From positions 1-64,000 of the forward strand of contig NZ_NOZR01000013.1 in assembly GCF_002250655.1 (NCBI RefSeq): DNA of 64,000 nucleotides, read 5' to 3'. Numbering within the stretch: the first letter of the stretch is position 1; every line of letters begins with the position of its first letter. The notes under the pieces were generated by a model. It was not told the DNA's origin and did no database searches. It saw nothing but the letters and a program-made list of their open reading frames with translations. This DNA comes from Mycolicibacterium sphagni (GTDB lineage: Bacteria; Actinomycetota; Actinomycetes; Mycobacteriales; Mycobacteriaceae). Positions 19,961 through 30,017 of this stretch are shown piece after piece. Both the position numbers and the translations under genes were made by a program.

Positions 19961-22003
19961 ATGGATTTCTACTCCGCCTACCGGCACGGCTTCGTGCGGG
20001 TGGCCGCGTGCACCCACCGCACGGTGCTGGCCGACCCCGCTGCAAACGCCGAGTCGGTGCTGCGGATTGCGCGGACCTGCCACGACGACAGTGTCGCGGT
20101 CGCGGTGTTTCCCGAGCTCACCTTGTCGGGTTACTCGATCGAGGACATCCTGTTGCAGGACTCGCTGCTCGACGCCGTCGAGGACGCCCTGCTGGACATC
20201 GTCGAGGCGTCGGCCGACTTGTTTCCCGTGCTGGTGGTAGGTGCGCCGCTGCGCTACTTGCATCGCATCTACAACACCGCGGTTGTGATCCACCGCGGTG
20301 CGGTGCTCGGGGTGGCGCCGAAGTCCTACCTGCCGACCTATCGGGAGTTCTACGAACGACGCCAAGTCGCCGCGGGCGACGACATGCAGGGCACGATCCG
20401 CATCGGTGGTGTCGACGTGCCGTTCGGCCCGGATCTGCTGTTCGCGGCCGACGACGTCTCCGGCCTGGTACTGCACGTCGAAATCTGCGAGGACATGTTC
20501 GTGCCGATTCCGCCGAGCGCCGAGGCTGCGCTGGCGGGTGCGACAGTGCTGGCCAACCTCTCCGGCAGCCCGATCACGATCGGGCGGGCCGAGGACCGCA
20601 AGCTGCTGGCTCGTTCGGCATCGGCACGCTGCTTGGCGGCGTACCTCTACGCCGCAGCCGGTGAAGGCGAGTCCAGTACCGATCTGGCCTGGGACGGTCA
20701 GACCATGATCTACGAAAACGGCCGGCTGCTGGCCGAATCCGAACGATTCCCGAAGGGGGAACGTCGCTCGGTCGCCGACGTCGACCTGGATCTGCTACGT
20801 TCGGAGCGGCTGCGCATGGGCACCTTCGACGACAACCGCCGCCACCACCAGGGCACGTTGAAGTCATTCCGGCGCATCGGTTTTCATCTCGACCCGCCCG
20901 GCGGGGACATCGGCCTACTGCGGGAGGTGGAACGCTTTCCGTTCGTGCCGAGCGATCCGCTTCGGCTGGAACAGGATTGCTACGAGGGATACAACATCCA
21001 GGTCGCCGGGCTCGAGCAGCGGTTGCGCGCATTGAACTACCCGAAGGTCGTGATCGGGGTGTCCGGCGGGCTCGACTCAACGCACGCGTTGATCGTCGCG
21101 GCTCACGCGATGGACCGGGAAAGCCGGCCGCGCAGTGACATTCTGGCGTTCACGTTGCCCGGCTTCGCCACCGGCGAGCGGACCAAGAACAATGCGATCA
21201 AGCTGTCGCGTGCCCTTGGGGTTACCTTCACTGAGTTGGACATTCGCGATACCGCCAAGCTGATGCTCACCGAGATGGGCCACCCGTTCTCTCAGGGGGA
21301 GGCGGTCTACGACGTCACCTTCGAGAACGTGCAGGCCGGGTTGCGCACGGACTACCTTTTCCGGCTGGCCAATCAGCGCGGCGGCATCGTACTGGGCACC
21401 GGCGATCTCTCCGAGCTGGGGCTGGGCTGGTCGACGTACGGTGTCGGCGACCAGATGTCGCACTACAACGTCAACGCCGGGGTTCCGAAAACCCTTATCC
21501 AACATCTGATTCGGTGGGTGATCTCCTCGGGGCAGTTCGAGGACGAGGTCGGGGAGATCCTTCAGTCGGTGCTGGAGACCGAGATCACCCCGGAGCTGGT
21601 GCCCACCGGCGAGGACGAAGAGATCCAGAGCAGCGAAGCCAAGGTGGGCCCGTACTCGCTGCAGGACTTTTCGTTGTTCCAGGTGCTGCGGTACGGCTTC
21701 CGGCCGTCGAAGATCGCGTTTCTGGCGTGGCACGCCTGGAGCGACCCCGATAGCGGCAGCTGGCCGCCGGGTTACCCGGCAGGCAAGCGACCGGCCTACT
21801 CGCTCAAAGAGATCCGGCACTGGCTGCAGGTATTCGTTTCTCGGTATTACTCGTTCAGCCAGTTCAAGCGGTCGGCTCTGCCGAACGGGCCCAAGGTATC
21901 TCACGGCGGATCGTTGTCGCCGCGGGGGGACTGGCGCGCGCCCTCGGATATGTCGGCACGGATCTGGCTGGCGGAGATCGAACGGGAAGTCCCCGAGGAC
22001 TGA
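19961..22003 (+). CDS. nadE: Glutamine-dependent NAD+ synthetase
   Basis: The last step of NAD+ synthesis, amidating deamido-NAD+ with ammonia taken from glutamine, 680 residues. The N-terminal nitrilase-type glutaminase domain shows the triad: Glu in FPELTLSGYSIED, Lys in APKSYLPTYREFYE and Cys in VEICEDMF. The C-terminal synthetase has the PP-loop IGVSGGLDSTHAL at about residue 367. The ammonia tunnel lies between the domains. This matches the multifunctional M. tuberculosis NadE. nadD, the preceding step, is at 28.9 kb. Confidence 0.97.
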   Translation: MDFYSAYRHGFVRVAACTHRTVLADPAANAESVLRIARTCHDDSVAVAVFPELTLSGYSIEDILLQDSLLDAVEDALLDIVEASADLFPVLVVGAPLRYLHRIYNTAVVIHRGAVLGVAPKSYLPTYREFYERRQVAAGDDMQGTIRIGGVDVPFGPDLLFAADDVSGLVLHVEICEDMFVPIPPSAEAALAGATVLANLSGSPITIGRAEDRKLLARSASARCLAAYLYAAAGEGESSTDLAWDGQTMIYENGRLLAESERFPKGERRSVADVDLDLLRSERLRMGTFDDNRRHHQGTLKSFRRIGFHLDPPGGDIGLLREVERFPFVPSDPLRLEQDCYEGYNIQVAGLEQRLRALNYPKVVIGVSGGLDSTHALIVAAHAMDRESRPRSDILAFTLPGFATGERTKNNAIKLSRALGVTFTELDIRDTAKLMLTEMGHPFSQGEAVYDVTFENVQAGLRTDYLFRLANQRGGIVLGTGDLSELGLGWSTYGVGDQMSHYNVNAGVPKTLIQHLIRWVISSGQFEDEVGEILQSVLETEITPELVPTGEDEEIQSSEAKVGPYSLQDFSLFQVLRYGFRPSKIAFLAWHAWSDPDSGSWPPGYPAGKRPAYSLKEIRHWLQVFVSRYYSFSQFKRSALPNGPKVSHGGSLSPRGDWRAPSDMSARIWLAEIEREVPED

Positions 22004-22015
22004 TCAGCGGCGGGT

Positions 22016-22837
22016 TTACAGCCTGCCGTCGATGCGCAGGTCGGGGTGCACCCACTCCGGCGAGCGGCGCTCCTTGAACGCCATGAATCCCTCGATGGAC
22101 TCCGGTGAACCGAGGCTGCGTTGCATGCCAATGCGGTCGTAGAGGCCCAGGTAGTTGTCGATGCTGGACTTCACCACCGACCGTGCGCCAGGGGCTGTGC
22201 GGCAGCACTGGGCGAGGACCTCGCGAGCCGCCTCGGGCAGTTCGTCGTGCGGCACCACCCGCGCGACCATGCCCCAGTCCAGGGCTTCCTCGGCGGTCAG
22301 CGTGCGGCCGGTGAACATCAGGTCGCGGGTGCGGACGGGGCCGATCAGCCGGGCCAGCATCTGGCTGTAGTACGTGTCGGCGATCCCGCGGTAGAGCTCG
22401 GGGACGCGGAACGTCGCGCGATCGCTGACCACCGCCATGTCGGCGCACAACGCGATCTGCAGTCCGCCGCCCTGGCAGAGCCCGTTGACAGCGGCCACCA
22501 CGGGCTTGGCGGACTGCCGCAGGGTGTCGAACGGCAGGGCGTCCATGCCCAAGGCCGCCCCGAAGGTCAGCCAGTTGTCCTCACCGCCGCCGCCCATATC
22601 GCCACCGGGGGCGAAGACGTCGCCGGTCCCGGTGATGAGCAGACCGGCCAGGTCCGGCTCGGACCCGACATGGTTGACCGCGTATTTGATGCCGAAGTAC
22701 ATCGCCGGGGTCATCGCATTTCGAGCCTCGGGGCGGTCCAGGGTGCACACCCCGAACCCCCCCTCCCGCGTGAACCTCAGGAATTTGGTTCCCAGCCAGT
22801 CGCCCTCGGGCGGTCGCGGAGCGTCGGTGTGCGTCAT
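22016..22837 (-). CDS. Enoyl-CoA hydratase/isomerase family protein
   Basis: A crotonase-fold protein of 273 residues. Oxyanion-hole segments are ARNAMTPAMYFG followed by FAPGGDMGGG, and AVNGLCQGGGLQIALCADMA. VPELYRGIADTYYSQML is where many hydratases carry a catalytic Glu. The acyl-CoA substrate is not evident, and no beta-oxidation partners lie beside it. The ATG at 22837 has TAGTCT 6 nt upstream (22849-22844), a leaderless signature. It is convergent with nadE, 12 bp apart. Confidence 0.85.
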   Translation of the reverse strand: MTHTDAPRPPEGDWLGTKFLRFTREGGFGVCTLDRPEARNAMTPAMYFGIKYAVNHVGSEPDLAGLLITGTGDVFAPGGDMGGGGEDNWLTFGAALGMDALPFDTLRQSAKPVVAAVNGLCQGGGLQIALCADMAVVSDRATFRVPELYRGIADTYYSQMLARLIGPVRTRDLMFTGRTLTAEEALDWGMVARVVPHDELPEAAREVLAQCCRTAPGARSVVKSSIDNYLGLYDRIGMQRSLGSPESIEGFMAFKERRSPEWVHPDLRIDGRL

Positions 22838-22869
22838 CGCCGCAGACTATCGTCACAACCGTAGGGCGT

Positions 22870-23724
22870 TCAGTACCGGGTGAGGGCGTCCTCGATCGCC
22901 TCGGCGACGGGCGCGCAATCGCCGGCGCCGGGGACCAGGGTTGCCAATGCGCCCGCCGCGCAGGCTCGCCGAAGCGCACGGTCGTGTCCGGTCGTCCATT
23001 CTGCGGCGAGTACGCCGGCGAAGACGTCCCCCGCGCCGGTGGTGTCGACCGCCTCGACGCCGGGGCTGGGCACTTCGAGGTCCCCGCCCGGGCCGCGGTA
23101 GCTCGCTCCTCGGGCGCCTCTGGTGACAACGAAATGCGTTGTGGGCCACGGCCAATACGGTTCCTCGGCGTCATTGACGATCACGACGTCGGTGACGGCG
23201 GCCAGCTCGCGCAGGAGGGGGTCGGTGCTGACCGGCGAGGCATTGACGATCACAGTCGCCCCTACCGAGCGGGCTTCGCGCGCAGCCGCCAGGGCCGTCG
23301 CGATCGGCACCTCCAATTGGACGAGCAGCACCTCGCACGTGGCGATGACCGCCCGGGCAGCGGCCGAACTCAGCGTCAGGTGTCCGTTGGCGCCGGGGGC
23401 CACCACGATCATGTTCTCGGCGTGGTCGTCGACCAGGATTACCGCGCTGCCGCTGGCGACCGGCAACTCCTGCAGGCCGTCGAGCCCGACGCCGTTGTCT
23501 CGCAGGTGCGCGCGCAACCTGGTGCCGGCCGCATCACTGCCGACCGCACCGACGAACTGCACGTCGGCACCGGCCCGGGCGGCTGCCACGGCCTGATTAC
23601 CGCCCTTGCCGCCCGGTTCGGTGGTCACCGCCGACCCCAGCACGGTCTCTCCGGCGCCCGGCAGAACAGCGACGCGGAAGAACTGATCGACGTTCACGCT
23701 GCCCACCACACATACCTGGGTCAC
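22870..23724 (-). CDS. rbsK: PfkB family sugar kinase (ribokinase-like)
   Basis: A ribokinase-superfamily kinase of 284 residues. The N-terminal motif is [16 protein letters not shown], with [16 protein letters not shown] following as in ribokinase. The anion-hole and catalytic Asp are in [14 protein letters not shown]. Ribokinase (Rv2436) occupies the equivalent place near proA and nadE in M. tuberculosis, which supports the symbol. The sugar specificity is not proven. The GTG at 23724 has TAGCCT 7 nt upstream. The gene is divergent from proA. Confidence 0.8.
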   Translation of the reverse strand: MTQVCVVGSVNVDQFFRVAVLPGAGETVLGSAVTTEPGGKGGNQAVAAARAGADVQFVGAVGSDAAGTRLRAHLRDNGVGLDGLQELPVASGSAVILVDDHAENMIVVAPGANGHLTLSSAAARAVIATCEVLLVQLEVPIATALAAAREARSVGATVIVNASPVSTDPLLRELAAVTDVVIVNDAEEPYWPWPTTHFVVTRGARGASYRGPGGDLEVPSPGVEAVDTTGAGDVFAGVLAAEWTTGHDRALRRACAAGALATLVPGAGDCAPVAEAIEDALTRY

Positions 23725-23731
23725 GCGGCTC

Positions 23732-23785
23732 AGGCTAGTCCTGGGTCAGCCCCCACCTGCCGGTTGGTGGGGAGACCGATACCCT
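23732..23785. promoter_or_regulatory. Divergent promoters of the PfkB gene and proA with a 7-bp inverted repeat
   Basis: Minus strand: TAGCCT (23737-23732), 7 nt before GTG 23724. Plus strand: TACCCT (23780-23785), 6 nt before ATG 23792. Between them CCCCACC (23751-23757) pairs with GGTGGGG (23766-23772) around 8 nt. It sits at about -20 to -41 from the proA start, so it could be an operator. Confidence 0.55.
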
Positions 23786-23791
23786 GGGGGA

Positions 23792-25036
23792 ATGAGTGTC
23801 CAAGTGGCCCCTCTGGATCTGAAGAACGAGGTTCTCGACGCGGCCCGCCGGGCGCGCGTGGCCTCGCGCACTCTGGCATCGCTGACCACCACGGTCAAAG
23901 ACCGCGCCCTGCACGCCGCCGCGGACGCGGTGCTGGCCCACGCACACCAGATCCTGGCCGCCAACGCCGCAGACCTCGACGCCGCCCGGGCCACCGGCAC
24001 CGCCGAGGCGATGCTGGACCGGCTGGCGCTCAACCCGCAGCGGATCGACGGGATCGCCGCCGGCCTGCGTCAGGTCGCCGGACTACCTGACCCGATCGGT
24101 GAAGTGCTCCGCGGCCGCACGCTGCCCAACGGGCTGCAACTGCGCCAGCAGCGCGTTCCCCTCGGCGTGATCGGAATCGTCTACGAGGGCCGGCCCAACG
24201 TCACAGTCGACGCGTTCGGCCTCACCCTCAAGTCCGGTAACGCCGTCCTGCTGCGCGGCAGCTCGTCGGCGGCCAACTCCAATGCCGCACTGGTCACCGT
24301 GCTGCGCGGCGCACTCGCCGGGGAGGGCTTGCCCGAAGACGCGGTGCAGCTGCTGCCCAGCACCGACCGTTCCAGCGTCACCCACCTCATCCAGGCTCGA
24401 GGTCTGGTCGACGTGGTCATCCCCCGCGGAGGTGCCGGGCTGATCGATGCGGTCGTCCGCGATGCCACGGTGCCCACCATCGAAACCGGCGTCGGCAACT
24501 GCCACGTCTACGTGCACTCCGCCGCCGACCTCGACGTCGCCGAGCGAATCATCCTCAACGCCAAGACTCGTCGGCCCAGCGTCTGCAATGCCGCCGAAAC
24601 CCTGTTGGTGGACAAGACCATTGCCGGCACCGCGCTGCCGCGACTGGTGGGTGCGCTGCAGCAGGCCGGGGTCACCGTCCACGACAACCCGACCGAGGAA
24701 GAGCTGCGGGCGGAGTTCCTGTCGATGGACATCGCGGTCGCCACCGTGAACGGTCTCGATGCCGCGATCGAGCACATCAATACCTACGGTACGGGTCACA
24801 CCGAGGCCATCATCACCGCCGATCTCGCAGCGGCACAACGATTTACCGAACGCGTCGATGCCGCCGCGGTGATGGTCAACGCCTCGACCGCGTTCACCGA
24901 CGGTGAGCAGTTCGGCTTCGGAGCCGAGATCGGCATCTCCACCCAGAAGCTGCATGCCCGCGGCCCGATGGGTCTGCCCGAATTGACGTCAACCAAATGG
25001 ATCGTCTGGGGAGACGGCCAAACCCGACCTGCCTGA
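23792..25036 (+). CDS. proA: Gamma-glutamyl phosphate reductase
   Basis: The second step of proline synthesis, NADPH-dependent reduction of glutamyl 5-phosphate to the semialdehyde, 414 residues. It is an aldehyde-dehydrogenase fold. [18 protein letters not shown] and [12 protein letters not shown] bind the coenzyme. The catalytic Cys is in [39 protein letters not shown], given here by its ends, is the C-terminal signature. The start has a -10 hexamer 6 nt upstream, so the mRNA is probably leaderless. The moxR gene follows after 18 bp. Confidence 0.97.
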   Translation: MSVQVAPLDLKNEVLDAARRARVASRTLASLTTTVKDRALHAAADAVLAHAHQILAANAADLDAARATGTAEAMLDRLALNPQRIDGIAAGLRQVAGLPDPIGEVLRGRTLPNGLQLRQQRVPLGVIGIVYEGRPNVTVDAFGLTLKSGNAVLLRGSSSAANSNAALVTVLRGALAGEGLPEDAVQLLPSTDRSSVTHLIQARGLVDVVIPRGGAGLIDAVVRDATVPTIETGVGNCHVYVHSAADLDVAERIILNAKTRRPSVCNAAETLLVDKTIAGTALPRLVGALQQAGVTVHDNPTEEELRAEFLSMDIAVATVNGLDAAIEHINTYGTGHTEAIITADLAAAQRFTERVDAAAVMVNASTAFTDGEQFGFGAEIGISTQKLHARGPMGLPELTSTKWIVWGDGQTRPA

Positions 25037-25054
25037 GGCGATGACAGGAGAACA

Positions 25055-25933
25055 ATGACAGAGACCCCCGCACGCCCGGTGCCGCTGTTCAGCGACATCG
25101 ACGACGTCGCCAAGCGGCTGGCCGAGACCGGCTACCTGCCCGACAAGGCCACCGCGACCGCGGTGTTCCTCGCCGACCGGCTGGGCAAGCCGCTGCTGGT
25201 CGAGGGACCGGCCGGTGTGGGCAAGACCGAATTAGCCCGCGCGGTCGCCCAAACCACCGGGTCGGGGCTGGTGCGTCTGCAGTGCTATGAGGGTGTCGAC
25301 GAGGCCCGCGCGCTGTACGAGTGGAACCACGCCAAGCAGATCCTCCGGATGCAGTCCGGGTCGAACGACTGGGACCAGACCAAAACCGACATCTTCAGCG
25401 AGGAATTCCTGCTCTCTCGGCCGCTGCTGACCGCGATCCGGCGCACCGAGCCCACCGTTCTGCTGATCGACGAGACGGACAAGGCCGACATCGAGATCGA
25501 AGGCCTGCTGCTGGAAGTGCTCAGCGATTTCGCGGTCACCGTGCCGGAGTTGGGCACCATCACCGCGTCGCGCACCCCGTTCGTGGTGCTGACCTCCAAC
25601 GCCACCCGCGAGCTGTCGGAAGCACTCAAGCGCCGCTGCCTGTTCCTGCACATCGACTTCCCCGATGCCGACCTCGAGCGGCGCATCCTGCTGTCCCGGG
25701 TGCCCGAGCTGCCCGAGTCGCTGGCCGCCGAACTGGTCCGCATCATCGGGGTGCTGCGCGGCATGCAGCTCAAGAAGGTGCCCTCGGTGGCCGAGACCAT
25801 CGACTGGGGCCGCACCATCCTGGCGCTCGGGCTGGACACCATCGACGACGCGACCATCGCCGCGACGCTCGGGGTGGTGCTCAAGCACCAGTCCGATCAG
25901 CAACGCGCGTCCGGCGAACTGCGGCTGAACTAA
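25055..25933 (+). CDS. MoxR family AAA+ ATPase
   Basis: The counterpart of Rv2426c, 292 residues. Walker A is GPAGVGKTELARAVA, at about 50-64. Walker B is TVLLIDETDKAD, with sensor 1 VLTSNATRELSEALKRRC. MoxR ATPases act as chaperones that insert metals or activate partners carrying von Willebrand A domains. The next gene encodes such a partner. AGGAGAACA precedes the ATG. It is part of the proA-moxR-vwa run, conserved in mycobacteria. Confidence 0.9.
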   Translation: MTETPARPVPLFSDIDDVAKRLAETGYLPDKATATAVFLADRLGKPLLVEGPAGVGKTELARAVAQTTGSGLVRLQCYEGVDEARALYEWNHAKQILRMQSGSNDWDQTKTDIFSEEFLLSRPLLTAIRRTEPTVLLIDETDKADIEIEGLLLEVLSDFAVTVPELGTITASRTPFVVLTSNATRELSEALKRRCLFLHIDFPDADLERRILLSRVPELPESLAAELVRIIGVLRGMQLKKVPSVAETIDWGRTILALGLDTIDDATIAATLGVVLKHQSDQQRASGELRLN

Positions 25934-25937
25934 GCCG

Positions 25938-27383
25938 ATGGCCGTCCGCAGGGTGCGCCCCTCACAGCCGCTGGCCCCGCACGGGCTGCCCGGCCATCTG
26001 GTCGGCTTCGTCGAAGCGCTACGTGCCCAAGGGATTTCGGTGGGCCCGTCTGAGACGGTCGACGCCGGCCGGGTGCTGACCGTGCTGGGGCTCGGTGACC
26101 GCGAGTCGCTGCGCGAGGGACTGGCCTGTGCGGTGCTGCGCCGCGCCGACCACCGGCCGACCTACGACGCGCTGTTCGACCTGTGGTGGCCGGCCGCGCT
26201 CGGTGGGCGGACCGTCGTGGTCGACGAGGACGCCGACGAGGATTCGCCGGACGGGTTGCCGCCCGAGGACATCGAGGCGATGCGGCAAATGCTGCTGGAC
26301 ATGCTGGCCGACAATCCCGACATCGGTGACATGGACGAGCGGCTGGTCGCGATGATCGCTCAGATCGTCGAGGCCTACGGGCGTTACAACTCCAGCAGGG
26401 GCCCGTCGTACTCGTCGTATCAGGCGCTTAAGGCGATGGGGCTGGACGAACTGGAGGGCCGGCTGCTGGCCGGACTGCTGGCGCCGCACGACGACGACCC
26501 GACGCCCACGCAGGAGCAGATCGCCAAAGCGCTTGCCGCACAGAAGATCGCACAGCTTCGCCGGATGGTGGAAAGCGAGACCAAGCGACGCACCGCCGAA
26601 CAGCTGGGCCGCGAGCACGTCCAGATGTACGGCATCCCGCAGCTGGCCGAAAATGTCGAATTCCTGCGGGCCTCCGGCGATCAGCTGCGCCAGATGCGCA
26701 AGGTGGTCTCCCCGCTGGCGCGGATGTTGGCGACCCGGCTGGCCGCGCGCCGCCGTCGCGCCCGTTCCGGTTCCATCGACCTTCGCAAGACGCTGCGCAA
26801 GTCGATGTCGACCGGTGGCGTGCCGATCGACGTGGTGCTGCGAAAGCCGCGGCCGGCGCGACCGGAACTGGTTGTGCTGTGCGATGTCTCGGGCTCGGTG
26901 GCCGGTTTCAGCCACTTCACACTGCTGCTCGTGAACGCGCTACGTCAGCAGTTCTCCCGGGTGCGGGTATTCGCTTTCATCGACACCACCGACGAGGTGA
27001 CCCACCTGTTCGGTCCGGACGCCGACCTCGCCGTCGCTATCCAACGCATCACCCGGGAGGCGGGCGTCTACACCCGCGACGGGCACTCCGACTACGGCAA
27101 CGCGTTCGTGTCGTTCACCGAGAACTTTCACAATGTGCTGTCGCCGCGCAGCTCGCTGCTGGTGCTCGGCGACGCGCGCACCAACTACCGCAACCCCGCC
27201 GTCGACGTCCTTGCGCACATGGTCAGTGCCAGCCGGCATGCGCATTGGCTCAATCCAGAGCCCCGGCATCTGTGGGGCAGTGGTGACTCGGCAGTGCCGC
27301 GCTACGAGGACGTCATCCCCATGCACGAATGCCGTTCGGCCAAGCAGCTCGCCGCGGTGATCGACCAGCTGCTCCCCGTCTAG
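25938..27383 (+). CDS. VWA domain protein, CoxE-like
   Basis: The counterpart of Rv2425c, 481 residues. The C-terminal half is a von Willebrand A domain with the metal site DVSGSVAGFSHF (DxSxS) at about residue 315. A conserved basic segment, SGSIDLRKTLRKSMSTGG, precedes it as in CoxE. The N-terminal half is helical and acidic. It is expected to be the client or partner of the MoxR ATPase 4 bp upstream. The target complex is unknown. The TAG stop and the facing gene's stop share CTAG. Confidence 0.88.
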   Translation: MAVRRVRPSQPLAPHGLPGHLVGFVEALRAQGISVGPSETVDAGRVLTVLGLGDRESLREGLACAVLRRADHRPTYDALFDLWWPAALGGRTVVVDEDADEDSPDGLPPEDIEAMRQMLLDMLADNPDIGDMDERLVAMIAQIVEAYGRYNSSRGPSYSSYQALKAMGLDELEGRLLAGLLAPHDDDPTPTQEQIAKALAAQKIAQLRRMVESETKRRTAEQLGREHVQMYGIPQLAENVEFLRASGDQLRQMRKVVSPLARMLATRLAARRRRARSGSIDLRKTLRKSMSTGGVPIDVVLRKPRPARPELVVLCDVSGSVAGFSHFTLLLVNALRQQFSRVRVFAFIDTTDEVTHLFGPDADLAVAIQRITREAGVYTRDGHSDYGNAFVSFTENFHNVLSPRSSLLVLGDARTNYRNPAVDVLAHMVSASRHAHWLNPEPRHLWGSGDSAVPRYEDVIPMHECRSAKQLAAVIDQLLPV

Positions 27384-27634
27384 GCCAGCGCGTCGCCGCC
27401 GGTGCGCCGAGACCAGAGGTACGGCGCCCACATGACGATCGGGAGTAGGAAGTTCGTCCATAGCGGAAAGCCGCTGTTGTAGGGCTCGGTGTCGTTCTCG
27501 GCCAGCCAGTAGTAGACGTGGCCCGCGCCGTCGCCGATGTATTGGATCGTCAGCACGATGATCGTGCAGAGCCAGAAGTGGCCGCGGAACAAATACGCCA
27601 AGATGCCGATGACACCGATTGACTTGTCTCCCAA
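27380..27634 (-). pseudogene. C-terminal remnant of a small membrane protein (DUF6790-like), probably frameshifted
   Basis: An open frame of 84 residues from a TTG. It has hydrophobic segments FWLCTIIVLTIQYIGDG and FLLPIVMWAPYLW, and reads like the second half of small four-helix membrane proteins of the DUF6790 type. The conserved-looking GFQWENALGDK begins upstream of the TTG with no start codon. The preceding IGYTG is in another frame, and adding one G to GGGG near 27658-27666 would join them. The gene directly follows the PE-PPE gene on the same strand. I read it as truncated or frameshifted. The family call is from memory and uncertain. Confidence 0.4.
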
Positions 27635-27677
27635 GGCATTTTCCCACTGGAAGCCCCCGCTGCCCCGGTGTAGCCGA

Positions 27678-28793
27678 TCAGTTCGACGGTCGCGCGCTGC
27701 CGCCGGTGCTCTTCTTCGGTCCGTCGCTCTGCGACGATGCGGCCGACTTGGCGGAGGTCGCCTTCTTGGCGGTGCTGACCTTCTTCGGCGTGCTGGCCGC
27801 GGTGACGGCTTTCTGCGTGGCGACCGCGGGAAGGCTGATCGAAGGAAGGCGCAGCGATGGGAGGAGGTCGATTCCAGGGAGTAACTGCGCCTTCGTCGGC
27901 TTGCTGTAATCGGTTCGGTCGTAACCCATCTCTATGAACTTGCGCAGCACCGGATCGATCGCGCCCAGAATCGGTTCGGGCACAATGCCCTGCAGCGGCA
28001 TCAGCAGCGGCACCAGGGGAGTGCGTATCAGGTAATACGTTGTGTCCCCATGCACTTGGTAGTACGCGCTGCCGCCGGCCGTGGCGGCTTCGATCTGCCC
28101 GGCGGTGAGTTCGGTCTGCGTCTGCGCGTGGACGTAGATCATGCCCATGATCGCGTTGACCGTCGCCAGCAGATCCAGCGGGTAGGTGGGGAAGTCCGCC
28201 CAGCCGTCGTACTGGCGTGCCACGTCGACCGTGGTGTCACCGTTGTCGGGGGTGGCGCCACTCAAACTGATGTCAAGGCCCGGAATGTACAGCCCGGCAA
28301 ACCTTTCCAAGATTCCGCCATTGGGCCGGCTCGGGTTTTCGACGAGGACGAACGTGTTGCCGGTGCCTTCGGGATGGGCGGTCTTGTAGCGAGACAGCAC
28401 AACCGCACCCTGCGATATCCCGAACACGACATCGCCTCCGGGGTTCTTGGCCTCCAGGTGCGCCACACCCTGGGCGACCGACTTGTTCCACGTCAAATCG
28501 AAGATGCCGTTGTTCGAAAATGGCCAGAAGCCGGCGTTGTACGCGACGCAGCCGCTCGACGCGGGCGGGTTGGACGGGGTGTCCGTGCCTTCCAGCACCT
28601 GAGAGATGAACGCGCGATATTGGTCGTCGGTGGGTGTCCAGCCGATGTTCGTCCCGTACAGGTAATCCACGGTCGCGGCGGTGAGCGCCGGTGCCGTCGT
28701 CATCGTCGGGGTGAATCCCACCACCACGGCGGCGGCCACGGCAGCCACACTCGTCACGGGCAGTGCCCTGCGTCGACTGCCGAACTTCATCAT
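27678..28793 (-). CDS. Secreted PE-PPE domain esterase
   Basis: A 371-residue exported alpha/beta hydrolase of the PE-PPE C-terminal domain family (cutinase-like serine esterases of mycobacteria). It has no PE or PPE N-terminal domain. It has a basic N-terminus, a hydrophobic signal segment ([12 protein letters not shown]) and the domain start [12 protein letters not shown]. The nucleophile lies in [14 protein letters not shown]. The last 50 residues are rich in Lys, Ala and Ser ([16 protein letters not shown]), a basic tail that may bind the cell wall or nucleic acid. Three ATGs in a row (28796, 28793, 28790) follow AAGGGG. The middle one has the best spacing. Confidence 0.85.
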   Translation of the reverse strand: MMKFGSRRRALPVTSVAAVAAAVVVGFTPTMTTAPALTAATVDYLYGTNIGWTPTDDQYRAFISQVLEGTDTPSNPPASSGCVAYNAGFWPFSNNGIFDLTWNKSVAQGVAHLEAKNPGGDVVFGISQGAVVLSRYKTAHPEGTGNTFVLVENPSRPNGGILERFAGLYIPGLDISLSGATPDNGDTTVDVARQYDGWADFPTYPLDLLATVNAIMGMIYVHAQTQTELTAGQIEAATAGGSAYYQVHGDTTYYLIRTPLVPLLMPLQGIVPEPILGAIDPVLRKFIEMGYDRTDYSKPTKAQLLPGIDLLPSLRLPSISLPAVATQKAVTAASTPKKVSTAKKATSAKSAASSQSDGPKKSTGGSARPSN

Positions 28794-28930
28794 CATTGAC
28801 CCCTTGATCGGCATAACTCGAATCGGCGCAAAATGGTACCTGAACCGCAGCAATATCCCGGGATGTTCTTTGCCGGCGCGCAATTCTCGCGATGGCTTGC
28901 GAGCGTCGCGAAACGCCCGCCGCCCTCCCG

Positions 28931-28936
28931 TAAGCT
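28931..28936 (+). promoter_or_regulatory. nadD -10 hexamer
   Basis: TAAGCT lies 8 nt before GTG 28945. The start codon would be within 1 to 2 nt of +1. There is no ribosome binding site. Confidence 0.5.
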
Positions 28937-28944
28937 GGTCAATC

Positions 28945-29613
28945 GTGGTTTCCTCGGCTCGACGCAGGCTCGGCGTGATGGGTGGAACGTTCGATCCCAT
29001 CCACAACGGCCACCTCGTCGCGGCCAGTGAGGTGGCCGACCTCTTCGATCTCGACGAGGTGGTGTTCGTGCCCACCGGCCAGCCGTGGCAGAAGTCCCGG
29101 GAGGTGACCCCTCCCGAGGACCGTTACCTGATGACGGTCATCGCGACCGCGTCCAACCCCCGGTTCTCCGTCAGCCGGGTCGACATCGATCGCGGTGGAC
29201 CCACCTATACGCATGACACGCTGCGCGACCTGAGCTCGCTGAACCCGGACGCTGACCTGTTCTTCATCACCGGGGCAGACGCTCTGGCCTCGATCCTGTC
29301 CTGGCAGAACTGGGAGGAGCTTTTCGCTCTCGCCAAGTTCGTCGGCGTCAGCCGGCCGGGCTACGAACTCAACGGACAGCACATCGTCGCCGCCTTCGAC
29401 CAGCTGCCCGAAGAAGCACTGAGCCTGGTCGAGGTGCCCGCGTTGGCTATCTCGTCCACCGACTGCCGCGTCCGCGCCGCCGGTAACCGGACGATCTGGT
29501 ATCTAGTGCCCGACGGCGTCGTGCAATACGTGTCCAAGCGCGGCCTGTACAGCGCGGCGGGCCAGGTGCGCCGCATCGCCGCCGTCACCACAATCGAGGA
29601 GACCACCACGTGA
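28945..29613 (+). CDS. nadD: Nicotinate-nucleotide adenylyltransferase
   Basis: It adenylates nicotinate mononucleotide to deamido-NAD+, the step before NadE, 222 residues. It shows the nucleotidyltransferase signature [15 protein letters not shown] near the N-terminus, with the HxGH motif, [10 protein letters not shown], and the C-terminal ISSTDCR, the family's IS(S/A)T-R motif. The GTG at 28945 fits the recalled M. tuberculosis start (about 10 residues before GGTFDP) and the -10 spacing. Upstream in-frame ATG codons would lie in the promoter. The stop overlaps the rsfS start (GTGA). Confidence 0.95.
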   Translation: MVSSARRRLGVMGGTFDPIHNGHLVAASEVADLFDLDEVVFVPTGQPWQKSREVTPPEDRYLMTVIATASNPRFSVSRVDIDRGGPTYTHDTLRDLSSLNPDADLFFITGADALASILSWQNWEELFALAKFVGVSRPGYELNGQHIVAAFDQLPEEALSLVEVPALAISSTDCRVRAAGNRTIWYLVPDGVVQYVSKRGLYSAAGQVRRIAAVTTIEETTT

Positions 29614-30017
29614 CCGCGTCCGACGAAGCCGTCCAGATGGCCACCGTGGCTGCCCGCGCCGCGGCAGCCAAACTCGCGCAGGACATCGTCGTCATCGACG
29701 TCTCCGGCCAGCTGGTCATCACCGACTGCTTCGTGATCGCCTCGGCGTCCAACGAACGGCAGGTCAACGCGATCGTCGACGAGGTCGAGGAGAAGATGCG
29801 GCTGGCCGGGTACAAGCCTGCCCGCCGGGAGGGCACCCGGGAAGGCCGCTGGGTCTTGCTGGACTACGTCGACATCGTGGTGCACATCCAGCACCAGGAG
29901 GAGCGCAACTTCTACGCCCTGGACCGGCTGTGGCGGGACTGCCCGTTCCTCTCGGTCGATGTGGACGATGTCGAGGCCGGAGCTGTCGGGCCGGCGACAT
30001 CGGAGGAGGTGCCGTGA
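29610..30017 (+). CDS. rsfS: Ribosomal silencing factor RsfS
   Basis: It binds L14 and blocks joining of ribosomal subunits when nutrients run low, 135 residues. The conserved core reads [20 protein letters not shown], then [17 protein letters not shown] and DYVDIVVHI, the DUF143 signature. The GTG start overlaps nadD, and the stop overlaps gpgP. This nadD-rsfS-gpgP order is the standard actinobacterial one. Confidence 0.95.
   Translation: MTASDEAVQMATVAARAAAAKLAQDIVVIDVSGQLVITDCFVIASASNERQVNAIVDEVEEKMRLAGYKPARREGTREGRWVLLDYVDIVVHIQHQEERNFYALDRLWRDCPFLSVDVDDVEAGAVGPATSEEVP

Noticed and set aside
23751..23772. Hairpin CCCCACC/GGTGGGG as a transcription terminator
   Set aside because: It lies between two divergent starts, within the proA promoter, and has no T-run. 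An operator is more likely.
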